A stretch of 64,000 nucleotides of DNA, from the NCBI RefSeq assembly GCF_020510585.1, contig NZ_CP075190.1, positions 1,231,001-1,295,000 on the forward strand. Reading direction: 5' to 3'. Within the stretch, counting starts at the first letter, position 1, and every line of letters starts with the position of its first letter. Position numbers and translations under genes: made by a program. This DNA comes from Ferribacterium limneticum. GTDB lineage: Bacteria; Pseudomonadota; Gammaproteobacteria; Burkholderiales; Rhodocyclaceae. This document shows positions 9,365-17,518 of this stretch, in pieces. A model generated the notes under the pieces. The model searched no databases. It was not told the origin of the DNA and saw only the letters and a program-made list of their open reading frames with translations.

Positions 9365-9610
9365 ATGCCTTCTGAAATGTATGGTGTTTATTCTGACGAG
9401 ACTCACGAGCAGTTTATCCAGCGGGCCAATCGTGTTTTTCCGGCAGATTGCGTTAGAGCCTGGTCGCGCATCGAACGTGCGGTATTCAATCACCTGATGG
9501 CAAAACTGATTCACCGGAACACCTATAGCGCCATTTCCGATGAGATGCTTGAAGAGTGTCGGGATGACATGACCGAGATTGTCAGTCGATGTGGGGAAAA
9601 CTTTGATTGA
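9365..9610 (+). CDS. Small conserved-type hypothetical protein
   Basis: 81 residues, cytoplasmic, with no recognised domain. A good ribosome site (AAAGGAGCGAG) sits before the ATG. The end overlaps the start of the next gene by 20 bases, which suggests translational coupling to the Crp-type regulator. It has two cysteines and no membrane segment. I cannot assign a function. Confidence 0.65.
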   Translation: MPSEMYGVYSDETHEQFIQRANRVFPADCVRAWSRIERAVFNHLMAKLIHRNTYSAISDEMLEECRDDMTEIVSRCGENFD

Positions 9611-10394
9611 TAGCCCGAAAGGGAACCGCATTCTTGCGGCGCTATCGAGCGATGATTATTTTCGCTTGCTGGGTCATCTTGAGTTCACCCAATTGGCATT
9701 TGGCGAGGTTCTCTACTACTCAGGTGATCGGCAGAGATATATCCATTTTCCGACAACCAGTATCGTCTCCCTGGATTTTTCCACCGAGGATGGATTCTCG
9801 GCACAATTGGCGATAGTCGGCAATGACGGGCTGGTCGGCATACCGATGATTCTGGGTGGAGAAACCACCACCCACTCTGCCATCGTCCAGAGCGCTGGCA
9901 ATGCATTCCGACTGCGCGCCGACAGGGTTTGCTGCGAACTCAGCAAGGGCGGCGATTTACAGTCGCTGTCCTTGCGCTATGCGCAGGCGCTGATGACTCA
10001 GATTGCCCAGAGTGTTATCTGCAATCGCCATCACTCAGTCAAACAGCAGTTGTGTCGCTGGCTCTTGCTCAGCCTGGACAGGCTGCCCGGCAATCAACTC
10101 CACGTGACCCAGGAATTGATCGGGCACATGTTGGGTGTACGTCGCGAAACAGTCACCGAGGCCGCCGGAAAGCTTCAGGCAGCAGGTCTGATTGAATACA
10201 GCCGAGGTCGAATTACCGTCATAGATCGGGCGGGCATTGAAGCCCTTGCTTGTGAATGCTATGCCGCCACGAAGGTTGAAATGGATCGTCTGTTCCATTT
10301 GACGCTGGAAGATCACCCCGGAGTCCGGGACCGCCTCAATCTGGCGACGCTGCGCCAACGTGCATTCAAATACCATCATGAACAACAGTGCTGA
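9591..10394 (+). CDS. Crp/Fnr-family transcriptional regulator
   Basis: About 267 residues: an N-terminal cNMP-binding-like sensor (IVSLDFSTEDGFSAQLAIVGNDGLVG) and a C-terminal winged helix-turn-helix (IGHMLGVRRETVTEAAGKLQ). No Fnr-type N-terminal cysteine cluster is seen, so an iron-sulfur sensor is unlikely. The GTG at 9591 is chosen because from there the protein aligns residue for residue with the start of the kinase at 3769 (VGKTLIDSPK against MRTSLPDTPK); a TTG at 9579 would add four residues. The end overlaps the diguanylate cyclase start. Confidence 0.88.
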   Translation: MGKTLIDSPKGNRILAALSSDDYFRLLGHLEFTQLAFGEVLYYSGDRQRYIHFPTTSIVSLDFSTEDGFSAQLAIVGNDGLVGIPMILGGETTTHSAIVQSAGNAFRLRADRVCCELSKGGDLQSLSLRYAQALMTQIAQSVICNRHHSVKQQLCRWLLLSLDRLPGNQLHVTQELIGHMLGVRRETVTEAAGKLQAAGLIEYSRGRITVIDRAGIEALACECYAATKVEMDRLFHLTLEDHPGVRDRLNLATLRQRAFKYHHEQQC

Positions 10395-11874
10395 TACGCA
10401 AAAACAGAAGAAATTGCGTGACCGGGCCGAAGCGAACCTTGCATATCAAAATCAGCCGGACCGGCAACCGGTAGGGAACGATCCACGACAACTGCTGCAC
10501 GATCTGCACGTGCATCAAGCCGAACTTGAGATGCAGAATGAGGAGCTACGCCGGGCTCAGGCTGAACTGGAGGATTCGCGGATGCTATATCGCGATCTTT
10601 ACGATCTGGCGCCGATAGGTTACTGCACCCTCGACGACGAAGGCCTGATAGTGCAAGCCAACCTTACCGCCGCCACCTTGTTGGGTGTGGCTCGCGAGGC
10701 GCTGGTCAAACAGCCAATCCGGCGCTTCATTGCCAAAGAAGAACAAGATACGTTTCACTTCTACAACCAACAGCTCATTTCAACAGAGGGGCTGCATACC
10801 TGCGATCTACGCATGGTGAAGAGTTGTGGATCGACATTTTGGGTACGTCTGAGCTCGGTTTGCGAGGCCAGCCCTGGCAACAAGCCGGTATATCGCCTTA
10901 CCTTTGGCGATATCACCGAGAGCAAGAATCTGGAAGAGGCTTTGCGCGATCAGAAGTCGTTCTTTCATTTGATTGCGGAGAACCTTTCCGACTTCATCGC
11001 GGTGCTCGATACGGAGGGCAGCCGGCTCTATAACAGTCCTTCCTACGAGCAGTTTTTCGGTAATGTCAGCGACTTGCAAGGCACCAATTCATTCGCCGAA
11101 ATTCACCCGGATGACCGGGAGCGCGTCAAACAAGTGTTCATGGAAACCGTCCGGTCCGGCCAGGGGCGCCAGATTTACTATCGCTTCGTATTGGCCGATG
11201 GCAGCATCCGTGACATGGAGTCACGGGGCAGTGTAATCAAGGACAGGGATGGGCAAGTTGTTCGCGTGGTGGTGGTTTCGCACGACATCACCGAGCGCAA
11301 CCGGCTTCTCGAGAAGCTGCATCAAATGGCCTTTCATGATCCCCTGACGCAACTGCCCAATCGCCGGCTGTTCGGTGATCGTCTGAGTCAGGCCATGGCA
11401 GCGAGCACCCGCAGCAGTTGCTATGGTGCCTTGATGTTCCTCGATCTGGACAGCTTCAAGCCGCTCAACGACGCGTACGGACACGATGTTGGCGATTTGC
11501 TGTTGATTCAGGTGGCGGAGCGGCTCAAAGGCTGCGTGCGCGAGATTGATACCGTGGCCCGCTTTGGCGGCGACGAGTTTGTCGTCATGCTGGGGCAGCT
11601 CGACATGGACGAGGCTGAATCGATCTCGCAAGCCGGGAGCATCGCTGAAAAACTGCGGGTTGCCCTGGCCGAGCCCTACATCCTCAACATCGCTCATGCC
11701 GGAGAGGTCGAATCCGTCGTGAGTTATCGATGCACGGCGAGCATTGGTGTCGCTTTGTTCAACCACCAGGAAACAAGCCAGGGCGCCATCCTGAAACGGG
11801 CCGATGCGGCGATGTATCAGGCCAAACATGGCGGCTGCAACCAGGTTCGGTTTTGTCGAGCACAAGCTGCGTGA
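10378..11874 (+). CDS. PAS-domain diguanylate cyclase
   Basis: About 498 residues. A helical segment (DLHVHQAELEMQNEELRRAQ) is followed by two PAS domains (about 60-185 and 190-305) and a GGDEF domain. The active site is intact (RFGGDEFV) and RxxD (REID) sits five residues upstream, the product-inhibition site, so it should make cyclic-di-GMP and be feedback inhibited. It has no EAL domain and is cytoplasmic. The ATG at 10378 overlaps the Crp-type gene by 17 bases; an upstream GTG at 10360 is possible. Its first PAS module resembles that of the kinase at 3769. Confidence 0.92.
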   Translation: MNNSADTQKQKKLRDRAEANLAYQNQPDRQPVGNDPRQLLHDLHVHQAELEMQNEELRRAQAELEDSRMLYRDLYDLAPIGYCTLDDEGLIVQANLTAATLLGVAREALVKQPIRRFIAKEEQDTFHFYNQQLISTEGLHTCDLRMVKSCGSTFWVRLSSVCEASPGNKPVYRLTFGDITESKNLEEALRDQKSFFHLIAENLSDFIAVLDTEGSRLYNSPSYEQFFGNVSDLQGTNSFAEIHPDDRERVKQVFMETVRSGQGRQIYYRFVLADGSIRDMESRGSVIKDRDGQVVRVVVVSHDITERNRLLEKLHQMAFHDPLTQLPNRRLFGDRLSQAMAASTRSSCYGALMFLDLDSFKPLNDAYGHDVGDLLLIQVAERLKGCVREIDTVARFGGDEFVVMLGQLDMDEAESISQAGSIAEKLRVALAEPYILNIAHAGEVESVVSYRCTASIGVALFNHQETSQGAILKRADAAMYQAKHGGCNQVRFCRAQAA

Positions 11875-11929
11875 CGTCTTGTGCCGGCTACTCTTCGCCG
11901 AGTAATGCCGCACCATGATTGGCTGGTTC

Positions 11930-11966
11930 TACGGTCAACCGGAAATAATGGCCAAAAATGAAATGC
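11930..11966 (+). repeat. CGGTCAACCGG dispersed repeat, copy 3 of 18
   Basis: Exact core followed by AAATAATGGCCAAAAATG and AAATGCC. It lies between the convergent diguanylate cyclase and nudC. Confidence 0.85.
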
Positions 11967-11979
11967 CTGTGCGCCGGAT

Positions 11980-12744
11980 TCAGCGCTCGCCCAGCGCCGC
12001 TTCGATGAGCCGGCGTGAAATGCTGATCGGTTCGGGCAGGATGGGCAGGGCGTCGGGCGAAAACCACCCAGCTTCCTCGATCTCGTTCGGGTCCGGCGTG
12101 ATCGTGCCGCCGGCGTAGTCGGCAAAAAAGGCGACCATCAGCGAATTGGGGAAAGGCCAGGGCTGACTGTGGAAATAGCGCAGGTTGGCGATTGCGATGC
12201 CGACCTCCTCGCGCACTTCGCGGGCGGCGCATTCCTCGAGCGTTTCGCCCGGCTCGACAAAACCGGCCAGGGCGCTGAAGACGCCCGGCTTGAAATGCGG
12301 GCTGCGGCCGAGCAGCAACTTGTCGCCATCACGCACCAGCACCATGACGGCCGGCGAAATGCGCGGATAGGCGAGCAGGCCGCAGGCCGGGCAGGCCATG
12401 GCCAGTTCGCCGGTTTTCATCGCCGTCGGCGTGCCGCACTTGCCGCAAAAGCGGTGGTTGGCCTGCCAGTCGAGCAACTGGGTGGCGCGGCCGGCCAGGG
12501 CGAAGGTGTCGGGCCCGGCGATTGAGAAAATGGCGCGCAGCGGGGTGGCTTCGCCGCCGCGAATTTCGGGGTGCTCCGGCACATCCGCCGCGTAGCAGCG
12601 CAGGCCGTTCAGGTCGCCAACGTGCAGGGCGTTTTCGGGCTGGCCGAAATCGGCGGCCAGCCCGGCCGGAAAGATCGAGCCGGCCCCACTGATCGTCAGC
12701 AGGCGATGCTCGCAGCGCAGTATCCAGTAGGCGGGCTGGTTCAT
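11980..12744 (-). CDS. nudC: NAD(+)/NADH diphosphatase NudC
   Basis: A 254-residue Nudix hydrolase that splits NAD(H), and in NudC also removes NAD caps from RNA. Four cysteines of a zinc site (FCGKCG ... CPACG) precede the Nudix box (GFVEPGETLEE then REVREEVG). The NudC signature SQPWPFPNS follows it. The length matches the family. It is the downstream gene of a tight pair with the membrane protein ending at 12748. Confidence 0.95.
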   Translation of the reverse strand: MNQPAYWILRCEHRLLTISGAGSIFPAGLAADFGQPENALHVGDLNGLRCYAADVPEHPEIRGGEATPLRAIFSIAGPDTFALAGRATQLLDWQANHRFCGKCGTPTAMKTGELAMACPACGLLAYPRISPAVMVLVRDGDKLLLGRSPHFKPGVFSALAGFVEPGETLEECAAREVREEVGIAIANLRYFHSQPWPFPNSLMVAFFADYAGGTITPDPNEIEEAGWFSPDALPILPEPISISRRLIEAALGER

Positions 12745-12747
12745 GGC

Positions 12748-13158
12748 TCAGGCGGAAATGGTCTGCGCCGACGGGTTGGGCGGCAGTCGATAGATCGTCG
12801 TTTCGGCATTCGGCGCCAGGCTGCCGAGGGCGAGGCTCATGATCGAAATGAACAGGCTGGCGAAAAAGGCAGTCCAGAAGCCGGAAATGGTGAAGCCTTT
12901 GACCACCTTGGCGACCAGCATGAGCAGCAGCGCGTTGATGACCAGCACGAACAGGCCGAGCGTGAGCAGCGTCAGGGGCAGGGTCAGGAAAACGAGCAGG
13001 GGCCGCAGGACAGCGTTGGCGAAACCGAGCAGCAGGGCCGAGATGATCAGTGTCGAGGTGCTGGAAAAGCGGATGCCCTTGAAGACCAGGCTGGCGCCCC
13101 ACAGGGACAAGGCGGTGATGCCCCAGTGGATGAAGAAGCCCAGCAGATTGTCGAACAT
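12748..13158 (-). CDS. Phage-holin-like family membrane protein
   Basis: 136 residues with about four hydrophobic helices. It resembles the chromosomal 'phage holin family' of four-helix inner-membrane proteins (pattern FKGIRF...LLLGFANAVLRPLLVFLTLPLTLLTLG, shown in parts). Despite the name these are not phage lysis genes, and nothing else here is phage-like. It ends 3 bases before nudC starts, so the two are probably cotranscribed. The role is unknown. Confidence 0.8.
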   Translation of the reverse strand: MFDNLLGFFIHWGITALSLWGASLVFKGIRFSSTSTLIISALLLGFANAVLRPLLVFLTLPLTLLTLGLFVLVINALLLMLVAKVVKGFTISGFWTAFFASLFISIMSLALGSLAPNAETTIYRLPPNPSAQTISA

Positions 13159-13246
13159 GTTTTTGCCTTTGTTGAAATGGGTGCCGCGTTTTTCGGCCTG
13201 AATTGCTTGCCGGGATGCTGAATTTTACGGCTTATGGCAGACGGAT

Positions 13247-14323
13247 TTACTGCTGCTCGGCTGGACGTTTGATCTCGGCGCGCAAGTAAGGGGCGTCGGC
13301 ACTCTGGAAGAACATCAGCGCGATGGCTTGCGGCGGGCCTTCCTTTTCCCAGGCGACGCGCTTGTAGCCGGGCATGATGCAGTCGTTGGCGAAGGTTTCG
13401 CCGGGCTGCAGCGGGTTCAGCGAGTTGAAATAGAGATGATCCGGGCCGACAAAGTAGGCAATCGAGGCGCGTGAACGGGGAATGGGCACCGGCGGGTCGA
13501 TGCCGTCGGGGCGAAAGCTGACCTTGAATTCACGCGGCTCGGCCGGATCGGCGGCGGTGGCCGGCGAGAAATCGGCCTGCACGCGCTGGCCATTCTGGCG
13601 CCAGTAAAGGCGCAGGACCGGCGTTGGCTCGGGGGCCGACCACATCAGGTGGAGGTTCTGGCCATCCCGGCAAAAGATGTCGCGCGTGCTGGTCGCAGTG
13701 TCGGACCAGTTTTCGCCCACCTTGCGGTCGATTCGCTCCACTTCGATGCCGGCTGGTGCGATGAGCGACTGGGTGTAGATCAGGCCGACGGTTGGCAGGT
13801 TGAAACGCTGCACGGGGCCGACGGCATGGGGCAAAGCGGCGGCCGGCGCAGACTGGAAGGCGCTTTGGGTCAGGCCGCGCGAAGCATGGAAAATCGGCCC
13901 CTGGGCCAGCGTGGCAGCACCAAAGGGCAGGAGCAGGATGAACAGGCCGCTGGCCGCCATGAACAGGCTTTCGCCCTTGCTGAAGGCCGGCCGCAGCAGA
14001 CGGCCGCATAGCGTATGGCCGGCAAACCAGACGAGCGGGCCAAGGACAAGCAGGGCGAGATAGAAATAGGCCAGCGCCTCGGGCCCCGAAATCGCCATGC
14101 TCGGGATGACAATGACGCCCGCCGTGACCGGCAGGAGCAGGAAGAGCGAGAGCAGGCGCAGCGATAGCCAGCTGCCGGCCTTGTGGCGCGCGGCGAAATG
14201 GCGGCGCTCGCGGAACAGGATCAGCCCGGCCGCCGCCAGCACGGCGACGCCGACGGTGCCCCAGGCCCACTGGTCGAAGAGGGGCAGCTTGCTGAGGCTC
14301 GTCAGGAAATAGTGGATGTCCAT
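13247..14323 (-). CDS. Membrane protein of unknown function
   Basis: 358 residues. The first 150 carry four or five membrane helices (for example GTVGVAVLAAAGLILF and LLSLFLLLPVTAGVIVI). A soluble domain of about 200 residues follows, probably outside the membrane, with scattered Trp and Cys (RDIFCRDGQNLHLMW, CIMPGY). I do not recognise the family. It stands alone between the holin-like gene and yedK. Confidence 0.7.
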   Translation of the reverse strand: MDIHYFLTSLSKLPLFDQWAWGTVGVAVLAAAGLILFRERRHFAARHKAGSWLSLRLLSLFLLLPVTAGVIVIPSMAISGPEALAYFYLALLVLGPLVWFAGHTLCGRLLRPAFSKGESLFMAASGLFILLLPFGAATLAQGPIFHASRGLTQSAFQSAPAAALPHAVGPVQRFNLPTVGLIYTQSLIAPAGIEVERIDRKVGENWSDTATSTRDIFCRDGQNLHLMWSAPEPTPVLRLYWRQNGQRVQADFSPATAADPAEPREFKVSFRPDGIDPPVPIPRSRASIAYFVGPDHLYFNSLNPLQPGETFANDCIMPGYKRVAWEKEGPPQAIALMFFQSADAPYLRAEIKRPAEQQ

Positions 14324-14439
14324 ATCGTGCTTTTATCGGGAGGTGGGCTGGCGGGACGGATGTCCTTGACCCCAGGCTGGCCACGGCAAATGGTTGCAAA
14401 CAGGTTGTCAGAATACTCAATTATTCCGGCTATGGCTGG

Positions 14440-15084
14440 CTAGGCAAAGGCGAGCGACAACTGTGGCGAGGGTTCTGCCGCGATGATGGCCTCCATCGTC
14501 AGCGCATGCGGCGATGGTGTGTCCAGCATTGCCGCGAAGTCGGCCTCGGGGAAGTCGGCGTGATCGCTCAGCCAGAAGCTGCATTCGTCACGATCAAGGA
14601 TGACCGGCATGCGGGGGTGAATCCCGCCGATGGTGGCATTGGCGGCGGTGGTCAGAATGGCACAGGTGGTTCCAGCCAGCGGATGGTGGTCGAAAATGCC
14701 GGCGAATATGAGCAGCTCGCCATTGGCCTCGCTGATGCGCATTTTCTGTTTTGCACCGGCTAGCGTCTGCCATTCATGAAAAGCCGTGGCGGGAATGAGG
14801 CAGCGATTTCGTTTCAGGATCTTGCTGTAAAACGGCTTGCTGGCCAGTCCTTCGCCGGGCAGGGTGAGCAGCGGGCTGCGCGGTGGCTGGTCGAGAAAAC
14901 TGCCGACCAGCCCCCAGCCGGCAAGGCTGCCGACAAAACCGGGGTTGCCGGCGGTGATCATCAGCACCGGGTCGTTCGGCTGCAATTCGCCGCTGCGGGG
15001 TTGTTCGCCGTGGTCAAGGTGAAGCTGCGGAAAGCGCCTGTTCAGTGCCCTGATCCTGGCCTTGAGTTCGTAGCATCCGCACAT
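14440..15084 (-). CDS. yedK: HMCES/YedK-type abasic-site protein
   Basis: A 214-residue SOS-response-associated protein of the HMCES/YedK family, which forms a covalent thiazolidine link with abasic sites in single-stranded DNA. The catalytic Cys2 follows the initiator Met (MCGCYE; MCGRY is more usual). The conserved Glu is in FHEWQ and the His in GGIHPRMP. Upstream are two tandem copies of a LexA half-site, which fits DNA-damage control though the arrangement is unusual. Confidence 0.93.
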   Translation of the reverse strand: MCGCYELKARIRALNRRFPQLHLDHGEQPRSGELQPNDPVLMITAGNPGFVGSLAGWGLVGSFLDQPPRSPLLTLPGEGLASKPFYSKILKRNRCLIPATAFHEWQTLAGAKQKMRISEANGELLIFAGIFDHHPLAGTTCAILTTAANATIGGIHPRMPVILDRDECSFWLSDHADFPEADFAAMLDTPSPHALTMEAIIAAEPSPQLSLAFA

Positions 15085-15106
15085 GGCGGCGTCTCCGGGA
15101 TTACGA

Positions 15107-15127
15107 TATACAGTAGTTTATACAGTA
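15107..15127 (-). promoter_or_regulatory. Tandem LexA half-sites before yedK
   Basis: TATACAGTA occurs twice with a 3-base gap (15107-15115 and 15119-15127). On the gene strand each reads TACTGTATA, a perfect half of the E. coli LexA box, but the halves are direct rather than inverted. They lie 23-43 bases before the yedK ATG. Confidence 0.45.
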
Positions 15128-15178
15128 TTCTTGAGGTGCACAAGGCTGATCTTTTCGGCCCTCCCGGTTGCCGGCGCG

Positions 15179-15213
15179 CCATTTCATTTTTTGCCGTTTT
15201 TTCCGGTTGACCG
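15179..15213 (-). repeat. CGGTCAACCGG dispersed repeat, copy 4 of 18
   Basis: Exact core, then AAAAAACGGCAAAAAATG and AAATGGC. Its outer flank shares GCGCCCCGAAGGAAG and a CACCCTTGGGGTG palindrome with the copy inside feoB. It lies between yedK and the MFS gene. Confidence 0.85.
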
Positions 15214-15251
15214 CGCCCCGAAGGAAGCACCCTTGGGGTGTGGGAACCAGT

Positions 15252-16463
15252 CTAGGCGTTCCTGCCGTGCATGACGATGCGCGAGACGAACCAGATGGCC
15301 ACCAGATTGGCCGCGACGGCGACGTAGCCGACCAGCGAATAGCCGACGATGCGGCCGCTGGCGTCGAGCGAGGTGAGGAAGCCGGCCAGCGTCGTGGCCA
15401 TGCCCATGGCCAGCGATTGGACGGTGCTGTTGAGGGACATGAAGGTGCCGCGCAGCTTGGGCTGGGCCGACGAGGCGATGATTGCCATGGACGGGATCAT
15501 GCGTCCCGAGATGAGCACGAAAAAGCTGGCCGAGATGATCAGCCAGACCCACAGCGGCAGCACGCCGGCGTGGGTGAGAACCAGGGTCGGGATCATGGCG
15601 AGCAGGGCGACCAGCCGGTAGACCTCGACCTTGCCGTGCTTGTCGGCCCAATGCCCGATCAGCCGGGCGCTGATGAAGGTGGCCGAGCCGCCGACCAGAT
15701 AGACGATGGGGATGTCGGTCTGGGCGATGCCAACGTTATTGACGGCATAGACCGTGATATACGGGATGATCGTGAAGCCGGAAAAGATGATCAGCGCCGA
15801 GAAGAACAGGGCGCGCCGGTGGTTGGGGTCGCCGAGCACGCTGAAGGTGGCCGAGAGCAGGTGGGCGCGCTTTTCCTCGCTGAGGTGGTGGCGCAACTGG
15901 GGCAGAAAGCGCAGGCCGATGCCGAGGAAAACGACGCTCAGCCCGGCGATCAGCACGAAGGGGGCGCGCCAGCCGAAGTGATTGGCCAGCCACAGCGAGA
16001 GCGGCACGCCGGCAATGGTCGAGATCGAGAAGGCGCTCGACACCACGCCGCTCGCCCGCCCGCGGCGCGAAAAGGGGATGGCGTCGGCGATCATGGTCTG
16101 GACCAGCGCCCCCATGATGCCGCCGAACACGCCGGCCATGCCGCGCGCCAGGATCAGCGTCGAATAGCCCGGCGCCAACCCGCAGGCCAGCGTCGCCAGG
16201 CCGAACAGCGTGAATACGATGAGCAGCAGGCGCTTGCGTTCGAAGAGGTCGACAAAGGTCGCCGCCAGAATCCCGGAGACCGCCGCACTGAAACTGTAGG
16301 ACGCCACGAGCAGCCCGAACTCGTGCGTGCCGATGCCGAAGGCCGCCATGAGGATCGGCCCGAGCGGCATCATGATCATGAAATCGAGCACGTGGCTGAA
16401 CTGGATGCCGGCCAGCGTCAGCAGGAAAAAACGTTCGGTGCGGGGTGAAAGGGCGGTGGTCAT
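15252..16463 (-). CDS. MFS transporter (drug/metabolite exporter type)
   Basis: About 403 residues with 12 predicted helices, of the AraJ/sugar-efflux-like MFS class (LDFMIMMPLGPILMAAFGI at the start, then FERKRLLLIVFTLFGLAT). It is an inner-membrane proton-coupled exporter; the substrate cannot be read from sequence. The start at 16463 (MTTALSPRTERFF) fits the family; an in-frame extension to 16532 would overlap the thioesterase gene. It runs in the same direction as the thioesterase, so the two may be cotranscribed. Confidence 0.88.
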   Translation of the reverse strand: MTTALSPRTERFFLLTLAGIQFSHVLDFMIMMPLGPILMAAFGIGTHEFGLLVASYSFSAAVSGILAATFVDLFERKRLLLIVFTLFGLATLACGLAPGYSTLILARGMAGVFGGIMGALVQTMIADAIPFSRRGRASGVVSSAFSISTIAGVPLSLWLANHFGWRAPFVLIAGLSVVFLGIGLRFLPQLRHHLSEEKRAHLLSATFSVLGDPNHRRALFFSALIIFSGFTIIPYITVYAVNNVGIAQTDIPIVYLVGGSATFISARLIGHWADKHGKVEVYRLVALLAMIPTLVLTHAGVLPLWVWLIISASFFVLISGRMIPSMAIIASSAQPKLRGTFMSLNSTVQSLAMGMATTLAGFLTSLDASGRIVGYSLVGYVAVAANLVAIWFVSRIVMHGRNA

Positions 16464-16518
16464 GGAGCGGGAAAATCGGGCGCGGTCGGCAAGGATACGC
16501 TGCCCGGGGCGGCAGCGA

Positions 16519-16983
16519 TCAGCCCGCCACAAAAGTATCCGGCATTTGCAAAGCGATGACTTCGCCGAGCGCCGTGGCGACGCCGTCGGCGTAAACCGTG
16601 GCCTCGACGACGACCTTGCGGCCCTTGATTTCCTTCACCTTGCCGCGGATTTCGAGGACCGGGCCGAGCGGTGTCGGCTTGAGGTAACTGACCTGCAGTG
16701 AGCCGGTGACGAAACGAAAGGCCGGCAGGCTGTCCATGCTCCGGTTCTCGGCCTTGTACATCGCGGCGGCCGCCGTTCCCGTGCCGTGGCAGTCGATCAG
16801 CGAAGCGAGCAAGCCGCCGTAGACAAAACCGGGGATCGCCGTGTGTTCCGGGCGCGGCTGGAAATGCGTGACGGTTTCGTCGCCCTCCCAGAACGTCTTG
16901 ATCTGGTGCCCGTGCTCATTGTTGCGGCCGCAGCCGTAGCAATGAGCGAGGTTCTCCGGGTAGTAATCCTGAAAGGCCTGCAT
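16519..16983 (-). CDS. PaaI-type hotdog-fold thioesterase
   Basis: 154 residues with a hotdog-fold pattern: the central helix GFVYGGLLASLIDCHGTGTA and the strand LQVSYLKPTPLGPVLEIRGKV. Such proteins hydrolyse acyl-CoA thioesters in the cytoplasm. The N-terminus has closely spaced cysteines (HCYGCGRNN), typical of this subgroup. The substrate is unknown. The MFS gene follows 56 bases downstream. Confidence 0.85.
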   Translation of the reverse strand: MQAFQDYYPENLAHCYGCGRNNEHGHQIKTFWEGDETVTHFQPRPEHTAIPGFVYGGLLASLIDCHGTGTAAAAMYKAENRSMDSLPAFRFVTGSLQVSYLKPTPLGPVLEIRGKVKEIKGRKVVVEATVYADGVATALGEVIALQMPDTFVAG

Positions 16984-17087
16984 GTTGTCTCCTTGTTATT
17001 GGCAAAGCAGCATCGTAGGCGAGGCGTTACGCAACGGCCACTGTTGGGGCAGACAGGCGGCGTGCAAATTCAGCCAGCGCGGCGCCA

Positions 17088-17124
17088 ACATTTCATTTTT
17101 GGCCGAAATTTCCGGTTGACCGTG
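17088..17124 (-). repeat. CGGTCAACCGG dispersed repeat, copy 5 of 18
   Basis: Exact core, then AAATTTCGGCCAAAAATG and AAATG. It lies between the cowN stop and the thioesterase. Confidence 0.85.
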
Positions 17125-17141
17125 GAGTTCGCAGAAAACGC

Positions 17142-17438
17142 CTAGCAGCACTCTTCCTCGATCTGCAGCAACAGGCCTAGGGCTTCTCCGTCGTTCCAGT
17201 GTTCAAAAAAATCGCGAAACTGGTTGATGTTGGAGTGGATCAGAAAAAGATCGTCCGGTTTGGTGACCGCGTTGCCGGCTCGTTTTTTGGCGAAGTATTC
17301 CCAGAAGGCATTGCTTCGGCCCGGGATGGCCAGTTGCCGGTCGAGATATTCCATGAGCCGGCGGGCATTGCCGGCGCAATCGATGTCCTGGAAGCTGACG
17401 TAGCGGTCGGTCTTGCGACAGGCGCATTGTTGAGACAT
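17142..17438 (-). CDS. cowN: CowN, protein sustaining nitrogen fixation in the presence of CO
   Basis: 98 residues. It matches the CowN family across its length: DRYVSFQDIDCAGNARRLM, then NAFWEYFAKKRA, DDLFLIHSNINQFRDFFEH and the C-terminal EEECC. CowN protects Mo-nitrogenase from inhibition by carbon monoxide. The ATG at 17438 has AGGGAG 7 bases upstream; a longer open frame reaching 18191 is an artefact overlapping cooA. It lies 80 bases after a CooA-like CO sensor on the same strand. It implies nitrogenase genes elsewhere in the genome. Confidence 0.92.
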   Translation of the reverse strand: MSQQCACRKTDRYVSFQDIDCAGNARRLMEYLDRQLAIPGRSNAFWEYFAKKRAGNAVTKPDDLFLIHSNINQFRDFFEHWNDGEALGLLLQIEEECC

Positions 17439-17518
17439 GGCGTTCTCCCTGAAAGTTGTCGGGAAGAACTTTAGCCGGATGGCCAGCTGGCTGTCCGTCG
17501 GCTGGCCGACGTTTTGGT

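Noticed and set aside
12748-13158. Prophage, suggested by the holin-like protein
   Set aside because: The family is chromosomal and no other phage gene is present.
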